Translations under genes and position numbers: made by a program
Assembly: GCA_036877525.1 (NCBI GenBank)
Contig: JAZGTH010000008.1
Location: forward strand, 7,109,001 to 7,173,000
Origin: Chromobotia macracanthus
Lineage: Eukaryota > Chordata > Actinopteri > Cypriniformes > Botiidae
Direction of reading: 5' to 3'
DNA: 64,000 bases
The notes under the pieces: generated by a model
What the model saw: the letters and a program-made list of their open reading frames with translations, nothing else
What the model was told of the DNA's origin: nothing
Database searches by the model: none
Shown: piece after piece, positions 60,407 to 64,000 of the stretch
How the letters are laid out: the number at the start of each line of letters is the position of its first letter
Numbering within the stretch: the stretch's first letter is position 1

Positions 60407-63400
60407 GGGGCATTATGATTATAAGGGCATTATTTGCTTGCTCATATGGATATTTAGGTCTTCATTCCAGCCATATCTAAATGAGACACAGTTAAATGTC
60501 CCAAACAAGCTTGGAGGCTTATAATAGTCTAATCTGAGACTTTTAAATCAGATGTTTGGACTTTAGATGTTAAGATAATTAGTGATTTTCACAGTATACT
60601 CCTCCAGCCAATGACCTTACCCTTCAAATCATGCATGCTAAGCACACTGAACATATGCTCGCTACACCCACACTCCCTCCATCTTCACATGTCCTTACTG
60701 CATTGCGGTTTGAACCCCCTGACCCTGATTAATCTGTGGAGCGAGCCACCAAGAGCTAATCACTGACCGTCAGCTTCTGGGGTTACAGACAGTATGAAGA
60801 AGATGAGATGAGATTTAATCTGTCTTAATGTGGAGGTTAATGCAATATGCATGTAATGTTTAGGACTGACCAGGCAAATACAACTGATAGGTGTATTTGT
60901 AGATAGGTTGTAAGTGGAACTGAAAGACACGACTGTCTGGTATGTAACAGCTGTCCCAAATAAAACCTCTTAATTCAATAACTGCCTAAATGATTTTCTT
61001 TGATGTTCCCAAAACACTAAAACTGAACAGATGTCTGCTTCATGTTAACAACCTTTTTCTGTATTTTTTATATTAAACAGAAGGATAATGAAGTCCTGCT
61101 ATATGCCTACTGCATCTAAAATGAAGCATTTTTTAGATTTATGGTCAAGTATTACACATGGAATAGTTGTACTTTAATCGAAAGGCATTAATGTATTGAA
61201 GCGTGTTTTTATTTTTGTGCCATCAAACATAATGCAAACGTACTTATTGTTTTAACAAGTCTCATCCCAAACTTAAAGGTTAGGCAAACATTGTTATGTG
61301 ACTCAACCAGGTTTCAGTCTTGTTTGGTGCCACTAGTGGCACATAAAGTACATACTTTTTGAATTTCAAAATGCTGTGTTGATTATAAACTGTGAAAACT
61401 AAATGGTTACAGCATAAATACTTTATATACTAAATACTGTACTATATACTTCACATTATAACCTAAACCTATTCATGCCCATGTAAATCTGTCCACTTAA
61501 CATATGCAAAGAACTATATAATCCTAACATAAATGTTCGCACAAGAAACTGTCCCTCAAGACAGTGTGCCTCATTTGTTTGGCCACTGTCTCATCTCCAC
61601 TGAGCAGTCAGAGTCATGTTCTTTATAACACTGGGGTCACTGGTAGAGAAACCCCATGGATAGAGTATTACACATGTATTTACATAACCTGTAAAGTTTG
61701 TGTGCTGTTATAAAACAGCACTGTTGGTGACAGAAGGTCAAACTCTTGCCCTTGTCACATTAAACACGATGTTTATTTGGGCACATGAGGAATGTCCTCA
61801 GAACAAAAGGTCAAATGCTTGCATCTCTTCACTGCTGTGAGTCTCTGGGCCTGTTGCTTTAAAAACATCACTTCCCCTTTTAACATCTCTACTTCCTTTT
61901 GGGGTCATCTATGTCTATTCAGTAAAACAATTTGGTTATTTTGCTGGAATTGTGTGCTGAACTCCCCTGCAATAACTGGAATGTAAGGGGGAGTTTTGAA
62001 GAGACGAGAACACTGATGCCTTTTTGTCCCTCACGCGCCTTCTCGCCACCCACTTCCCTCTGACATTTCTGCTCTCCCCCTTCTCTTCCATACATCAGCA
62101 TTTTCCACCTCAGGATTCACAGTTCCTTCTTAGAGACACGACTAAATGCATCCACTAGCCACCATCTCTGCGTGTGTGCCGCTCTCTCTCTCTCGGTTTT
62201 CCAGAGTCTGCCTCAGTCAGCAATATTTTCTGGCATTTTTTCTCTCAGCCAAGTCATGGAAGCTGACCCTATAACCTTGCTGTGAGTCTTTTCCCATAAT
62301 GCTGAGTTTATCTGGTGTGACGACTGGTTGTTCACAATGTTGTTCTTGAAAACAGCATTTTGTAGCAAAATAAATCCAAAGGGAATTTTCATTGGTTCAT
62401 TTAATTGACACACAACATGCTATCCTGGATTGGATTCCAACAACCTGGTCCCAGCGGAGTCTATGTGACTAAACCCTGTAATTTAAGCCTAAATTAATGT
62501 TTCTAAATTAGAAACAGACACAAATACGCATATGAACAGACACAAACACAGCAGTTTAATAGACACATAATGAACACAGGAAAGACAAATCACTCATGAG
62601 ATCTCTCTAATATCTCACTTGTTTTTTCTAGACAACCCACATAAATATATAAAACTTTATTCTTTGTATGTCAACAATTATTTTTTGTGTTTTCCATTTA
62701 AGTATTCTATTAGTTAATCTGTTAGTCCATCTATTGGTCCATTAGTAAATTCTACTTTACAAATTTTAAAGGAAACATCAGAAACAATGTTCATATTTTA
62801 AAGAAACATACCCTGAACTCAATAGTCTCCTGAGCAATGAAAGAACAACCCCCAATATTTTTTTCCTTTGGGCAGACACAGACTGATTCATTCAAACAGC
62901 AACAAATGTGCCAAAGTTTTAAGCACCTTTTCTGTATAGACCCACATACAAAGACCTTTCTTTATTAGAGACCTCAGAAGGAAAAATATGTGTGTGTGTA
63001 GTATAATGAAACCTGTGAGGTTCTATTATATCGGGAGGGCAAATACATATTTACCCACATTCACAGACAAGGAGTAACAGTTATGGATAATGGTGTGTAT
63101 TTAGTCTGCAATTAAACTGAACAGATGCCTTCTGTCTGAAGAGGGACCACACAGCATCACTTGACCTCTTTCGGCATTTTGTCTCAATTGTGGATATAAT
63201 CCATAATTCAAACTGAGATTCTATAACAGTACATACCATGTAGCCTGTTGTAATTCATAGAAGATAATCACTTTTACAGGTCACTTTAAAAGTTGCCCTT
63301 AAACTATTCAGACAGTGGCCTGTGGTACTGAATATTTTCACTGTAGAGTTGTTCGACCTAAAGCCGCCTGGCAGTGACTGAAATTTCCCATGACACTCCT

Positions 63401-64000
63401 CTCTGCTACATATAAATATAGTATATGTCCCTCCGTTGCTTTTTTACTTCCTTTACTTTCCACTTTAACACCCCCACATTAAGTTCAGGACTGAAAGGGA
63501 AAAAACTAGATCAACACAAAAGAATCACTCCAAAACATCATCCAAATTTCAGCTCAAGCCCCAGACAAAAGGAATTTATTTGGAAGTACCTTCACTTTAC
63601 CTCCCTCATGTCTTGGTCTTCAAGAGAAACAACTATTTTTTTATTGCAAGATAACTGAATCCATCTTCTACCATTTGTATATAAAACGGTGAACTGTTAT
63701 TGATGTATCACTAAAATATTCTTCTAGTTTCCTCTGTTGAGGAGAGTAAAAAAAAAAGATTATACAGCTCACTGTTGGAATTATCCCACAGTAAAACAAT
63801 GTCTGGCACTCACTGTATAAACCCCATTAAAACATAATGAATAGAAATAACCCTGACCTCATTACTGCTTAGCTTAAGAGAAAACCAAGGCCCACTGAAG
63901 TGAAAAGAATCAATGCAGTATAAATCAGGACATAGGATGAAGCATAGGCAAAACCTTTTAGATGTTAAAGATGCTGAAAGTGCACTAAAATCCAATATAA

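Larger units (their letters stand above)
57913..64000 (-). other. rassf5: rassf5 long-isoform intron 1 (partial)
   Basis: No exon resembling the NORE1A N-terminus or first C1 half is visible, so the first exon lies beyond 64000. The region holds a small palindromic tandem repeat (58346-58378), an inverted pair of AGATGGCGCCA sites (58676-58686 and 58884-58894) and a minus-strand family A MITE (60068-60406). Short frames here lack recognisable features. Confidence 0.65.

Noticed and set aside
61326..61342. GCCACTAGTGGC palindrome as a CTCF site
   Set aside because: It lacks one base of the core spacing; better read as a simple palindrome.

Overview
This is vertebrate nuclear DNA, most likely from a ray-finned fish and probably a cyprinid-like teleost. 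That inference rests on multi-exon genes with GT-AG introns, AT-rich spacers with many small transposon relics, tRNA-derived SINE tails of the teleost type, and coding exons that match vertebrate MAPKAPK2, DYRK3 and RASSF5. All three recognised genes are on the minus strand. From memory of human 1q32, the order RASSF5, (EIF2D), DYRK3, MAPKAPK2 with shared orientation is the same there, so this is a conserved synteny block. No bacterial-type operon, CRISPR array or rRNA is present.

Layout from low to high coordinate. 1-11662 is the first intron of mapkapk2, with no exon seen. 11663-11893 is mapkapk2 coding exon 1, followed by a CpG-rich promoter to about 12400 with CRE sites and, 0.9-1.1 kb upstream of the start codon, two CTCF-like motifs. 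12.4-28.5 kb is a gene-poor spacer with several copies of one MITE-like family and SINE fragments. 28.5-36.8 kb is dyrk3: a probable 3' UTR, a large last exon with the whole kinase domain, one small upstream coding exon, and a CpG-rich 5' region. 36.8-38.8 kb is the short spacer to the next gene. 38.85-57.9 kb is rassf5: a probable long 3' UTR, four shared 3' exons (RA and SARAH domains), an internal first exon for a short RAPL-like isoform at 50.8-50.9 kb, and an exon with the second half of the C1 zinc finger at 57.8-57.9 kb. 57.9-64 kb is rassf5 long-isoform intron; its first exon lies outside the window.

The genes are signalling proteins: MK2 kinase (p38 pathway), DYRK3 (dual-specificity kinase controlling condensates), and RASSF5/NORE1-RAPL (Ras/Rap effector that binds MST kinases). 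I spliced rassf5 by hand and all phases agree: the short isoform gives 255 residues. dyrk3 exons 2 and 3 also join in phase, but its start codon is unresolved.

I found no convincing undescribed molecular system. The points most worth checking are the dyrk3 start region, the apparent absence of eif2d between rassf5 and dyrk3, CRE motifs shared by the promoters, a 120-bp alternating purine-pyrimidine decamer array at the rassf5 3' end, an exact 74-bp non-tandem duplication, and an unnamed TA-flanked MITE family with about seven copies.
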